A stretch of DNA of 64,000 nucleotides from Triparma columacea (Eukaryota > Sar > Bolidophyceae > Parmales > Triparmaceae): positions 1 through 64,000 of the forward strand of contig BRYA01001541.1 in assembly GCA_030267965.1 (NCBI GenBank), in the 5' to 3' direction. Below are positions 31,699 to 42,048 of this stretch, one piece after another (within the stretch, counting starts at the first letter, position 1; each line of letters opens with the position of its first letter). The notes under the pieces were generated by a model. That model worked only from the letters and a program-made list of their open reading frames with translations. It was not told the DNA's origin and searched no databases. The position numbers and the translations under genes are program-made.

Positions 31699-34029
31699 AT
31701 GAGGAGAGGCAAATCGGACATCACTGTCCTATACTCCCAGCCCCTCCTCCTATCCCCCCCCTCCGCCTCTCACCCTCCCCAGCCTCTTCCACCTCTCCAA
31801 ATATCAAAGGAGATAGCCACGATAAAAACCTCCATATCCCGCGGCCACGCTAACCTTGGTATCAGGACCCTAAACTGCACCTCTGATAACTTCCGTCAGT
31901 CCCTAACCCTAGGTACAACCGTCCTCCACTATGCTGGTCACGGGGGTGGAACCTACTTGCCTTTCGAGAACTCTTTAGCTTCCGCCCACGCCGTTTCAAT
32001 GGATGCGCTGAGGACGCTGGCTACGGGGATAACGGGGAAGACGTTAAGGCTCGTATTCCTTAACGCGTGTGGGACGGAGGAGGCGGGGAGGGTTTTCAGC
32101 GAGTGCGGTGTAGGGGCAGTCGTATGCATAGCCGGACGGGGGTCCGCCTCCGCAGCCGCAGCCGAGGGCGGCCCTAACGCTAGCGGGCTTCGGGACTCCG
32201 ACTCGGAGGAGGAGGAGAGGGGTAACGAAGGGCAGGTGGGAGGGGACGGGGCGGCTGGTGGAACGAGGGTCTCAAGGCAGGCTGGGATGATCGAGGACGA
32301 GTGCGCTCTGACGTTCTCCAGCTCCTTCTACCTCGCTCTGTCCTCTAGGAAGAGCGTGCTGGAGGCCTTCAACATAGGCCTGGCCAGCGTAAGGGCCATG
32401 GAGAAGGTCTACAAAGGGGTGGACTACGAGGAGCAGGCGAGCATGTTCAGGCTCCTGGGCTCACCCGCTGAGTGGGACAGCGTGATATTCGGGGAGGAGG
32501 AGGGGTACGAGGCCGGGGGCTGCTACAACATGGACCCCCCCAGGAAGAACGAGAACCTTCCCAGCAGCCCGGAGGACTTTGAGGGTAGGAACGTTGAGCT
32601 TTACAAGCTCGTCAGGCTAATCAGGTCGGCCAGGGTTACGACGCTGGCCGGATCTTTTGGCATGGGCAAGAGCACCATCGCCGTTGAGGGGGCGAGGTAC
32701 CTCTGGTACAGGGAAGCGTTCTCGGCCATTGTCTACGTAAAGGTCGGGAGCGTGTTCGACCTGTGGGAGGACGTCGAGGACAAGCTCCGGACGTACTACG
32801 GCGTGGAGGGAGGGGATGAAGGGCAGGACGGGAGATACTACCCGTACCAGATTGACGTCGAGCTGCTGAGGAGGGTGAAGGACAGGAGCATTCTCATCAT
32901 CCTGGACGGTGCGGAGAGCATCATCGACAAGGGGGCGATCAGGGGATTCAGGAACATCGTGAAGACCATCCTCGAGCACACTAAGAACACAAAGGTTATA
33001 ATAACCACCTCCCGAGAGGCAGTAGGGAGGCTTCACAAGGCCACCGAGAGCGTTTTTGAGATCCCCCCCCTCCAGGACGCAGAGATTGCCAAGATACTAA
33101 TGTTCAGAGCCCCGGTACTAAGGAGGGGCTACAGGGGACGGAAGGAGTTCCTCGAGGGAGTCAGCAGGCACAGCGTCGTGAAGGAACATATATTGGGGAA
33201 CCCCTTCAGGGTGGGACTGGTTGCGACGCTATTACAGAGGATAGAAGACGAGGACAAGAGGAACTTAGACGGGGTGATGGAGGTAATGGAGAGGGTGAAG
33301 GCTGGGGGCGAGGGGTGCTCCGACGAGGTTAGGCGCCTGGTGCAGGACCTGCTGTCCGCGGAGATTGTAGAGGACTCCGAGGATGACGAGGAGGCCTACT
33401 CGGCCCTGGACGACGAAAACGCAGCGATCGAACAGACCCTGCCCATTAGGAGGACCTCGAGCGGGGGCAGCGCGGCGGCGGGCTTCCTTCATAGGAGGAC
33501 AAGCTCGAACCTCTCTAGCTTCGAGCCTCCTCAGTCCCTCAGGAGGAGGAGTAGGAGGAGCTCAAGCGGTAGCCGTCACCCCGGAGGTCCAACCTCCGCC
33601 GCCGTGCCCCCTTTACCCCACCACGGATCGAACCCAGGTCCGAGATCCCCGGGCTTAATCCCTGGGACTCCCTCGGGGAGCGACGACGGCAGCAACTTCG
33701 CAAATAAGACACAACTCCAGCCGAGCTTCATGATGCTCAGGGGTCAGCCGTCACCATACTCGGCCACGCCGGGGGCCCCTGAAGCCTTCGCCATGGGGGG
33801 GGGAGGAGACGAGCAAGCAAGGGAAGCGAGGGGGAGTTTCGGACTCGTTCGGTTCGTCGAATCTCCGGCCCTGCTAACGTGCGCTCTTGGGCTGTGGTTC
33901 GGCAAGCTGTGGGGGGACAAGGTAAAGATGGAGACTAGGGAGGAAAGGCTGATCAACATGGGGCACATGCTGTTTGACTTTGCGGTCGTGGCGGCCGTTT
34001 ACTACCTGCACTGGCACCGCAAGCCGTGA
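31699..34029 (+). CDS. CHAT protease-like domain fused to a STAND NTPase, C-terminal membrane anchor
   Basis: 776 residues, single exon. Residues about 8-260 form a CHAT (caspase HetF associated with TPRs) domain. It starts at the VLYSQPLL strand, has His81 in LHYAGHGGG and Cys124 in LVFLNACGT, and ends FYLALSSRKSVLEAFNIGL. The His/Cys pair is the caspase/separase-type dyad. Residues about 295-545 form a STAND/NB-ARC-type NTPase with P-loop GSFGMGKST (Lys324), Walker B ILIILDGAE (Asp403), the sensor VIITTSRE and a GNPF motif. A Ser/Pro-rich linker leads to hydrophobic segments (LLTCALGLWFGKLW and FDFAVVAAVYYLHW) at the C-terminus, where other STAND proteins carry TPR, WD or LRR sensors. The architecture suggests a nucleotide-switched protease in stress or cell-death signalling. 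That role is inference. Confidence 0.85.
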   Translation: MRRGKSDITVLYSQPLLLSPPSASHPPQPLPPLQISKEIATIKTSISRGHANLGIRTLNCTSDNFRQSLTLGTTVLHYAGHGGGTYLPFENSLASAHAVSMDALRTLATGITGKTLRLVFLNACGTEEAGRVFSECGVGAVVCIAGRGSASAAAAEGGPNASGLRDSDSEEEERGNEGQVGGDGAAGGTRVSRQAGMIEDECALTFSSSFYLALSSRKSVLEAFNIGLASVRAMEKVYKGVDYEEQASMFRLLGSPAEWDSVIFGEEEGYEAGGCYNMDPPRKNENLPSSPEDFEGRNVELYKLVRLIRSARVTTLAGSFGMGKSTIAVEGARYLWYREAFSAIVYVKVGSVFDLWEDVEDKLRTYYGVEGGDEGQDGRYYPYQIDVELLRRVKDRSILIILDGAESIIDKGAIRGFRNIVKTILEHTKNTKVIITTSREAVGRLHKATESVFEIPPLQDAEIAKILMFRAPVLRRGYRGRKEFLEGVSRHSVVKEHILGNPFRVGLVATLLQRIEDEDKRNLDGVMEVMERVKAGGEGCSDEVRRLVQDLLSAEIVEDSEDDEEAYSALDDENAAIEQTLPIRRTSSGGSAAAGFLHRRTSSNLSSFEPPQSLRRRSRRSSSGSRHPGGPTSAAVPPLPHHGSNPGPRSPGLIPGTPSGSDDGSNFANKTQLQPSFMMLRGQPSPYSATPGAPEAFAMGGGGDEQAREARGSFGLVRFVESPALLTCALGLWFGKLWGDKVKMETREERLINMGHMLFDFAVVAAVYYLHWHRKP

Positions 34030-34086
34030 CAACTCAGACACACACATAAAAAAAGAGATGTTGTTGTAAACAAAAAATGCAATCAG

Positions 34087-35988
34087 CTAAACGTCACTGT
34101 GCTTTCGTCCTCCGCGTTTCTTCACAATCCCCTCCTCCCCCCCTCCCTCCCCGCCCCCCCACAATCCTCCCACCTCCTTCTTTTCCTCCTCATTCTCCTC
34201 TCTGTCCCACCCTCCCCAACCCTCCTTGTTCTTCTTGTCCCTCCACGCTCCCCCTTCCGTCTTGAAATAGTCAAACAGAAGCTCCCCCAGAATCTTATCC
34301 CTCTCCCCAATCTTCCCCTCCCCCCCCCCGCCTACAAATTCCTCGCTCCTAATAACCGCCACCTCCATCCCCGCGCACACCCCGTAAAGCATTGCCCCCA
34401 CCACGAACGGCATCGCGCACGTGAGTACCGTGGGCCTTTCCAGCGGGCAGTGCTTCCTAGTCTGAACCTTGAAGTCGAGGAGGACGAGGATGGCGGCCAC
34501 CTGGTAGAGGCGGACGAGCCAACCATACCTACCACGGGCGGAGGCTAGGAGGAAGGCGGCCTGGACGAGGTAAAGGACCTCGGTGATGCAGAAGAGGTTG
34601 GCGGGGAAGGTGCCAATGGGAATACAGAGGAGGGAACCACCAAGCCAGGGAGAGACGGAGGTTAGGACGGAGGTGATACCGGCGAAAACAGCGAAGAAGA
34701 GATGAGAATTGAGCTGGAATAGCCTCCACTGTGGGTGGGAGGGTTTGGCGTAGATCTGGAAGACGACAGAGTAAGAGAGGAGGAAGGAGAAGGACAGAAC
34801 CACCAGGAGGTACTTGGAGGCGACGTGTGAGGATAGAGGGGCGGGGAGACCCTGCCCGCCTGCCCCCCCATCTATATGCCCCCCCGATACTTGTAAGGCC
34901 TCCACACTCCCTACCTCCCCTCCCCCCCCCCCGACCCCCGCGACTCCCCCGCCCCCCGCCCCCTCCCCGCCCCCCCTTGCCTGCGCCTCCACCTTGTCGC
35001 TGTACTCCTTCCACTGCCTCGCCAGTTCCGCGCTCTTGATGGCCTCGTGCTCCTGCCTGTCCCTCTCCCTCATGGCCTCCTCCACGGCCTTGTTGGCGGC
35101 CCTGGCGACCTCCTCGGAGGTGGCGTCGGCCGACAGCTTCTCAAGACGGGCCTTCGCGACCTCCTCCTCTGCCCTCTTCTTGACGTCCCTGGCCCAGGCG
35201 TCGAGGTCCTCTATCTGCTTCATTCGTTCAATGTCCTCCCGACCCTTTACCCTACCCCCAACCGTCCAGCTCGCGTCCAGCACACCCCCCTGGCCGGTCT
35301 TAACGGTGTCAGCCCCCTCTCGATCGTAGTTCCGGGCATGTATATTAGGGTCCTCGACTAGAAAACCGTTGGCGGCACCTGTGTCAGTGAGGCTGGCCTT
35401 GACGGCAGAATTGGCGACGGCTTCCTGTTCCATATCTCCACCCCCCCCCGCCCCCAAACCCACCCTATTCCCCGCCACGCCCTCCGCTCTCGCTACAATC
35501 TCCTCCGGGTCCATTTCACCCAACGTCTTCTGTCTCTTGATCCTCGTCTCCTTTACCACCTTTGGAGCGTCCCCCCCCTCACAGTTCCAGAACGTGCACC
35601 CCCCGCCCCCGCACGAAGGATCAACGCACCCCGAGAATATGCAGCCCCCCCCCTCGCACATTGGCATCGTCGACGACATTATGTTGCACCCTCCCCCCCC
35701 GCAGCTAACCCTGTGCATGTTGCACCCCACAAACTCGCAGCCTCCCATGTCGCAGGGGATTCCGCAGTTGGGATTATCGAGAGCTCCCCCCCCCCGGAGA
35801 TTTAATTTCGCATCTAAGACGGGGAGAGACGCCAGGATCCACGTCAAGGCCATCACAACCCCATGGTTTCCAAATTCCAAACGAAGCTTGTTTGGACTAT
35901 TTGTGTTGCTGCAATGCGATGGAGGGACTGATGACACTAGAAGGCACACATTTAATAGAAAGGCTACTTTGACCTTAAGTGAGCGCAT
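34087..35988 (-). CDS. Secretory-pathway membrane protein with Cys/Gly repeats, coiled coil and five TMs
   Basis: I start at the ATG at 35988 (633 residues) because it opens a signal peptide-like stretch (MRSLKVKVAFLLNVCLLVSS). The frame runs on to an ATG at 36078, only 10 bp from the opposite gene's start. Residues about 75-140 hold four Cys/Gly units (DMGGCEFVGC, GGGGCNIM, EGGGCIFSGC, GGGGCTFWNC). An Ala/Glu-rich coiled coil (ARDVKKRAEEEVAKARLEKL) spans about 250-330, then a Gly-rich linker. About five hydrophobic helices lie between residues 390 and 560 (LLVVLSFSFLLSYSVVF is the first). The tail is acidic and Gly rich. I recognise no family. The Cys repeats suggest metal binding or disulphides in the lumen. 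Confidence 0.65.
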   Translation of the reverse strand: MRSLKVKVAFLLNVCLLVSSVPPSHCSNTNSPNKLRLEFGNHGVVMALTWILASLPVLDAKLNLRGGGALDNPNCGIPCDMGGCEFVGCNMHRVSCGGGGCNIMSSTMPMCEGGGCIFSGCVDPSCGGGGCTFWNCEGGDAPKVVKETRIKRQKTLGEMDPEEIVARAEGVAGNRVGLGAGGGGDMEQEAVANSAVKASLTDTGAANGFLVEDPNIHARNYDREGADTVKTGQGGVLDASWTVGGRVKGREDIERMKQIEDLDAWARDVKKRAEEEVAKARLEKLSADATSEEVARAANKAVEEAMRERDRQEHEAIKSAELARQWKEYSDKVEAQARGGGEGAGGGGVAGVGGGGGEVGSVEALQVSGGHIDGGAGGQGLPAPLSSHVASKYLLVVLSFSFLLSYSVVFQIYAKPSHPQWRLFQLNSHLFFAVFAGITSVLTSVSPWLGGSLLCIPIGTFPANLFCITEVLYLVQAAFLLASARGRYGWLVRLYQVAAILVLLDFKVQTRKHCPLERPTVLTCAMPFVVGAMLYGVCAGMEVAVIRSEEFVGGGGEGKIGERDKILGELLFDYFKTEGGAWRDKKNKEGWGGWDREENEEEKKEVGGLWGGGEGGGEEGIVKKRGGRKHSDV

Positions 35989-36088
35989 TATTGCTCTTAG
36001 AGAGTTCAGCCAGCAACTCTTTTTCTCCCTCACCAAGACCCCCAGGAAGCTTTTGGGCAGATAGATCAACTGTGGCATTTCGTTGGGG

Positions 36089-39000
36089 ATGCTGGGCTTC
36101 CCCTCGCCGTTGAAGTCTTCGGCGTATGTGGTGTCTGACGCCCCGATGGTACCATCTGCTGAAACACCAACTCCTTACTCGCATTCTCTACCTAATGCCT
36201 CATTAGACACACCAACTCCTCTCCCAACATCGACCTCCTCATCAAAGCCCCAAGGCTCCTTGATGAAGCAAACAAACGCCTCGCGGAGGCGGCTGCTTAA
36301 CGAAATGGAGGCGAGCTCCGAGCATACCCTCCCCAATGACATCGTTGGTTCTCTATCCAACATTATCGGGTCAACTTCATCTGAAGGCCCCACCATGCTG
36401 GAGGCAACCAAAACCCAGGCTGACCACTCGGTGTGGACTTCAAGGACTGGAGCATCATCGAGCTCTTTGCATTCAACGTCGGTACAAGCCACCAGAGCAA
36501 AGAGCAGTGTGGATGCCATTCTAAGGAAGAGAGAGGTGAGATTGCATTGCAGATTGTCTTCGCACTGTTGAGAAAGATTCGTGCCGCCATAATTTAACCT
36601 GACCGCCTCCCCTCCCCCCCACGCAGCTTGCCGATTTCTCGCACACGACCTTAGGCCAGAGGGGGATGAGGAGATCTTATGGGCAATCCAAAGCAAGACT
36701 GATCCTAAAACAAAGCTCGCGGAAGAACAATTCGCCGCCACCAAGGTTTAACATCCAGGAGTTGCTTAGCAAGAAAGACAGGTGCGACCGCAATCGCAAC
36801 TAGGAATCGCATCTCTTCTCCCCTGTGCCTCCCCCTCGCTCCCCCCCTTTCCTCGCCCCTTCTTCCCTCCCCCTCCCTAACACTCCGCCCCCTTCACCAC
36901 GTAGCCTGAATGGAATACTGGGCACCAGATCGCACAACATCTTCGGTGAATCGCAGCCAGACGTGGTGCACTTTGGGGAACTCGAAGGTGAAGGTAGCAA
37001 TGCTAGTAGCGGCCACCCTTCCCCCTTTGGTGCAAAGAGGGTCATCACCCCACGGCGACTAAGCCAGGAGGAGGTGAGCGTGCGTGGGGAAAGTCAGAGT
37101 AGCACAGCGAAGATAATAATGTTGTAGCAACGCAATCCTTACCGCAATCGCTTCGCTCCTTTCAGATAAAGCAACAGATAAAGCAACAAACATTCGAGCT
37201 TGCTCAAGCCAAGGGCGCTCTGACAAATGTACTCCTCGACCAGCATAACGATTACATGGAAGGGAGAAGGTGAGCCTACGAACTGTCACTCACCAAGCTC
37301 CGAGCGAACCCACTGACCAAAAACAAACCCCCTTTCTCCTCGTTTTCCAACCCTGTCGCTCCAGGGCCACGTTCATTGAGACCCAGCCGATTGTCGTCGA
37401 AAGTGCTCACAGGAAGCCAAAATTTACTCTCCCATTTTCTCCTGTCAAGGATTCAACCTGGGACATCAAATCAGAAAGTAAAGGTGGCTCAATAATTTAC
37501 ATGGAGTCCGAAAAATTCAACGACGACGACAGCGAGCCTAATAGCAGGCCTCCATCTGCCTCAAAGAAGCCACGTAAGAGCCAAATCAGTCGCCGTGCTA
37601 GAAGGAGCATGGGTCGCTCTCCGCAATCAAAGGAAGTCAGGGAAATTTACAAGAAAATTGACAAACTCAATCAAGATAATGAGCACCCAAAAGGCCAAAG
37701 GCACAGTTCGATCGCCCATATACACAGAAGCGACAATGACAATCCTTACATGATGTTCACACGGAGACAGAAGGAGTGCTACTTCGGCCCTCATGCACGC
37801 ACGGACTTTTTCGACAGGTTTAAGGATATTTCAAAACTCAAGCACACTATACCCGACCGTGACTGCCTCGCCACGATCGGGAGGTCGCCTCGGTCCGAGT
37901 TCTTGGCCCACCTCCAGGAAGCTAACGAGCTGCCATGGCCCATTCTGAGCCGGTCTTTGCACGCCCCTCGCGTCATTGACTTGAGCGGCATGGGCCTTGG
38001 GGACAAGGTAATCTCAGCCTTGACGAAAATCATTGACAAGCTGCCGCAGTGCGACACTCTCATGCTTGGCGACAATAGACTTACCGACGATTCCTTGACA
38101 GATCTTTTCGAAAAAGTGACTCAAATGCCCAACCTCACCCATCTAGACATCTCCTTCAACGACATGGACGACTCGTCGAAGACGATCCTCAAATACTTAA
38201 GTGAAGAGGAATGCAGCCTTAAAATTCTCTGCATGGAGAATGCTGACATTGACGACTTCGAGTGCGGAGACTTGATGGAGGCGCTCAAGATAAACAAGAG
38301 CCTCCATAGTCTGGATTTAAAGGACAACCTTTTGGGAGAAAAAGAGCAGTTGAACGTCGTCATGCCCGAGCTTCTTACGGGAGGGGAGGCCATTGCAGAT
38401 ATGCTGACGGTCAATAATACCCTAACTGAGCTCGACGTGAGCTGGAATAGCATCCGAGGCGACTCAGCGATGGAACTGGCAGAGTGCCTCGAAGAAAACA
38501 ATACCCTTGTGACCCTAATCCTCAGCCACAACGCTTTCGGTGACCACCCGAGCCAATACCTTGGGGACATCCTCTCCAGAAACACCAGCTTAACTCATTT
38601 AGACCTGAGTTACAATGCTGTTCGTCCAGCGGCAGCGATGGTGATTGCAAATGCCTTCAAGAAGAATCACACACTTGACAAGCTCCAGCTCAATGGCAAC
38701 ACGATCGGTAGGAGAGGGGCCGAAAGTCTCATGCAAGCGCTGAGAAGGCACAAGAGGGAGGAAGGAAACTTGTTCATTGAGATTAGCAACTGCGACTGCG
38801 AGTTCGAGGACAGGGACCTCTTTGATCCTGTCGAGCCTACCAAGGTCTCCCCAGACAAGTACAACCTGGACATGGCCCTCCCATACTCAAGGATGGTCAT
38901 GGACGAGTTGGTGAGGATGGCCAACGAAAGGCCTGGTGCATACTTCCCTTGGGTGAAGCACAGAAAGTCGGGGGAGAGGGGCAGCGAATTTGAACTAATT

Positions 39001-41914
39001 GAATTAGTACAAAGCGACGGCCCACCTGTCGTCGAAGGGGAAGATAAAGATGGGAAGGATGAAAAGGGAAATGACAAGGGCAAGGGCAAGGGCAAGGGCA
39101 AGGGCAAGGGCAAGGACAAGGGCAAGGGCAAGGGTAAAGGCAAGGAGGACCCTAAGGCAGAAAAGGCCGCGGCCAAGGTTGCCGAAAGGAAATCCATTAA
39201 GACCTTGCCCCAGAACTGGAAAATTCCCGTTAAAAAGATTGTAGATGAGCTTAGTGACGGTGTAATTGACGAGCCCGACAATCTCAATGCGGATCTGCGT
39301 GAACTCCTCGATATGTTTGGCCTCCACCCCTCAATCGACACAGTCGATAAGATCATGTGGAGTCTAGATCTTTCCGTGATCAGCGAAGAGACTATCCTCG
39401 ATACCATATTCCGCTCCATTTTTCACCTTGTCGACATTGACGGTAGTCAGTGCGTCGATTTTAACGAGATGAAGATTGCAATGAGCTTGCTTGCAGTCCG
39501 CGTTGATGACGAGCAGGTCAAGAGGATCATTGCAGAATACGACATTGACAAGAGCGGGGAGATTGAAGAGGATGAGTTTGTGAGCTGGATGATCAACCAC
39601 TACGCCAAGCAGAAGGAGGCAGGGAAGGCGCCAGTGAAGCACAAGGGGCAAATCTGGAGTCCGCCAGACAGCGGCGTGGTACAATGCGAGTTTCACGCCG
39701 AGAGGATGCCTCCTCACCCTGACGAGGTCGGAAGCGACATGGGAATTGGTAGATTGCTGTGGCTGATTGACCAGACCGAGAACGAGGCTGACAAGGCGAA
39801 GCTCTTTGACAGGGCAACATCCAACTCCGACATTTACATGACTGCGAATCAAGCGCAGAATCTTCTGGACATAGCCCCCAAGGGGGAGAAGATCCACACT
39901 ATCAGGAAGCTTCTTCCACAGATGGCAGATCCCCAGCAGTGCTGTCAGCTCGTTCACAAGAACTTGACAATTAAAGAAGTTCTCAACCTCAGGAAGCAAA
40001 TGGGGCCGGGCTTCGGTACAATAATGGGAAACGCGACAGGGCGCTACGTCTTGGACTTGGAGAACGAACTGCACAGGGTCGGCGCGAGGAAGTTGGCGGA
40101 GATGAACAATTTCGAAAAGAGGTGAGAGGATGCCAAAAGGGAAGGGTTGGATGGGGTTGGGTAGAAGGCAGAGAAAGCCTTCTCCGCCTGCAGCTTACCC
40201 CCTCGCTTCGCTCCCATCACCACAGGTTCGGCAGGACAAAAAGCGGCAGAAGAGACACGTCTCAGAAGGGGAACTGGGAGAACTTCCGCAACGAGACAAT
40301 GAATGGGCGCCAGGTCCTCCTCAATAGCAACTGGTTCCTAAAAATTCCCAGGTACGGGAAGGTGAGGTTCGACTACGTGTCAACAACCCGACCGGGCAAA
40401 GCCGCGAAGCAAATGAGTCAAAGACGATACTCCTCGTTCCTGGAGAGGCTCAAGCTTGAGGAGTTGGATGCTATCCGCAGGTGGTACGACGAGTGGACGA
40501 TGTTGGAGCACATGAACGAGGAGGAGGAGAGGTTGAGGAAGGAAAAAGCCGACGCAAAACTGGCGAAGAAGAGCGCGAAGCAGCTGGAAAAAGAAAAATT
40601 GGTTCGAGGACACGCGGTTGCTAACGTGGATACCCCGACTGCATTGCAGCCTCTCCAGCGGAAGACGATTGCCAGTGTGAAGAGCACTCCGTTGGTCGAC
40701 GCTCTCGTGAGAGAAAGCAGGAAAAACTTCGTCGCGGCCGACGTCGATCATGGCGAAATTATGTCACACAGGGCTAAGTCGAGGAGGAGGGCAATCGACG
40801 CAACTACGGAGATTCCTGTAGCAGCACGTCGAATGATGGGGAAGGCGGGGGGCAGTCCTAGCAAGAACAAGCAACAGGGTTTTCAAAAGACAATTCAGGA
40901 GGAAGACGACGAGGATGACGACTTACATGACGACTTCTTCGACAGTGGATCCGGAAATGACCTCAAGTTCAAGAAGCCTTTCAAGGTGCCAGAATTCATT
41001 GACTGGATCGAGGCCAACGCCCACTGGAAGGACTACATGGAGAGCAGCCACCAGGCCTTCAACTACTACGGATTAGAAGCGGCGAAGGACATGAGCAAGC
41101 AGATGGCCGAGCAGAAGTTGCTCGCTGACAGACTAGCGAAAGAAGAGCTCGCGAAGAAGAAGCCACTCAAGGCGTACCTTCACCTTTACTGCAAGCTGCA
41201 GGAGCTGGAGGTTGCAGCCTGCAGCGTTTTCATGACTGTCAAGCAGGCCATGCATATCGTAGAGAAATTCCCCAGACAGGAGTACGCGAGGGTCCAGGCC
41301 GTAGTAGCTCTCCACAAAACCCTAATCGATTTGGAAAACTTCCACCACATGTTCAAGCTTCTGGACGAGAACGACTCGAGGGAGATCTTCCACAGGTGAG
41401 GCGAGGTGGGGGGGAGCGAAGTGAGGAGTGAAGCGACGAGATCTCAATTGTTGCGTTACCCTCTCACATTGCCATTTGCCGCGATATATATATATAAACC
41501 CCTATATATCTGACCCCCTTTCCGATTCGCTTCGCTCATCATAGACTCGGCTACCTCAATGTCTGGAACAGTATGCACCCGGACAGCTTCTACAAACTCG
41601 ACCTGAGGTTCAACGACCACAGGGAGATGATCAAAATGCTCGCCATCCTCGAGGCAGAGGAGCCAGGAGAAAATTGGCTGTCAGGTAGCTACAGGTGGAG
41701 CAGCTACGACGAGCCAGTTCCAGGCTGGGAACTCCCCAAGAGCTGGAGCGGCAGGGTGGAGGATACCGACAACGCCGGAAACTGCGGTCCCAGGAAATTT
41801 GGGCGTTTAGACTTCGAATACACATCGCTGGCTTCATTAGGGTGCTCCCCCGTGTGGAGCTGCAGGAAGGAACTAAGGCAGAGGCTCCTACTCGGGACAA
41901 AGGCCGTGTATTAA
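36089..41914 (+). CDS. Large LRR (ribonuclease-inhibitor-like) and EF-hand protein
   Basis: Seven exons with matching phases: 36089-36535, 36627-36781, 36905-37073, 37166-37269, 37365-40121, 40226-41395 and 41545-41914, giving 1723 residues. The N-terminal 290 residues are Ser/Thr rich. Residues about 465-755 form RNI-type LRRs (VIDLSGMGLGDKVI, LTHLDISFND, LTELDVSWNSIRGDSAMELA). A Lys/Gly hexanucleotide repeat comes next. Two EF-hands then appear with good calcium ligands (DIDGSQCVDFNE at about 982, DIDKSGEIEEDE at about 1017). The C-terminal 650 residues are helical and charged, with no known domain. A calcium-responsive scaffold, possibly cytoskeletal, is a reasonable guess. A slightly later in-frame ATG could also be the start. 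Confidence 0.75.
39067..39145 (+). repeat. (AAGGGC)n coding repeat encoding Lys-Gly
   Basis: A hexanucleotide array of about a dozen imperfect copies encodes a flexible basic Lys-Gly linker between the LRR and EF-hand parts of the large LRR protein. Confidence 0.85.
41396..41544 (+). other. Intron with inverted GCGAAGCG-type terminal motifs (type example)
   Basis: This intron of the LRR/EF-hand gene has GAGCGAAGTGA (41414-41424) close to the donor and TCGCTTCGCTC (41527-41537) just before the acceptor. The two are inverted copies. The same motif pair or one member recurs in introns at 11849, 17667, 24362, 37074, 40122, 43904, 48127 and 48546. Confidence 0.75.
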
Positions 41915-42048
41915 TTCTAATTCGGGGGGCGAATGGAGGTGAAAATGTAACGATATGTTATCTATCTTGTGCACTAAAACGCAGTCAATTTTGTTTGGGC
42001 GTTTTGGGCTTCCTCACTTTCTTCAGCTTTCACTTTGCCCATTTTTCC

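Noticed and set aside
33615..33655. tRNA-like T-loop sequence (GGATCGAACCC, reverse of GGTTCGATCC)
   Set aside because: Flanking bases do not pair into a T-stem or acceptor stem, and the site is inside the CHAT-STAND coding frame.
34529..35329. Overlapping open frames on both strands (161-171 codons)
   Set aside because: These are GC- and Pro/Arg-rich shadows of the Gly/Ala-rich coiled-coil gene on the minus strand.
36063..36184. Minus-strand 69-codon frame overlapping the LRR/EF-hand start
   Set aside because: It is antisense to exon 1 of the LRR/EF-hand gene, has no domain, and would overlap both flanking genes.
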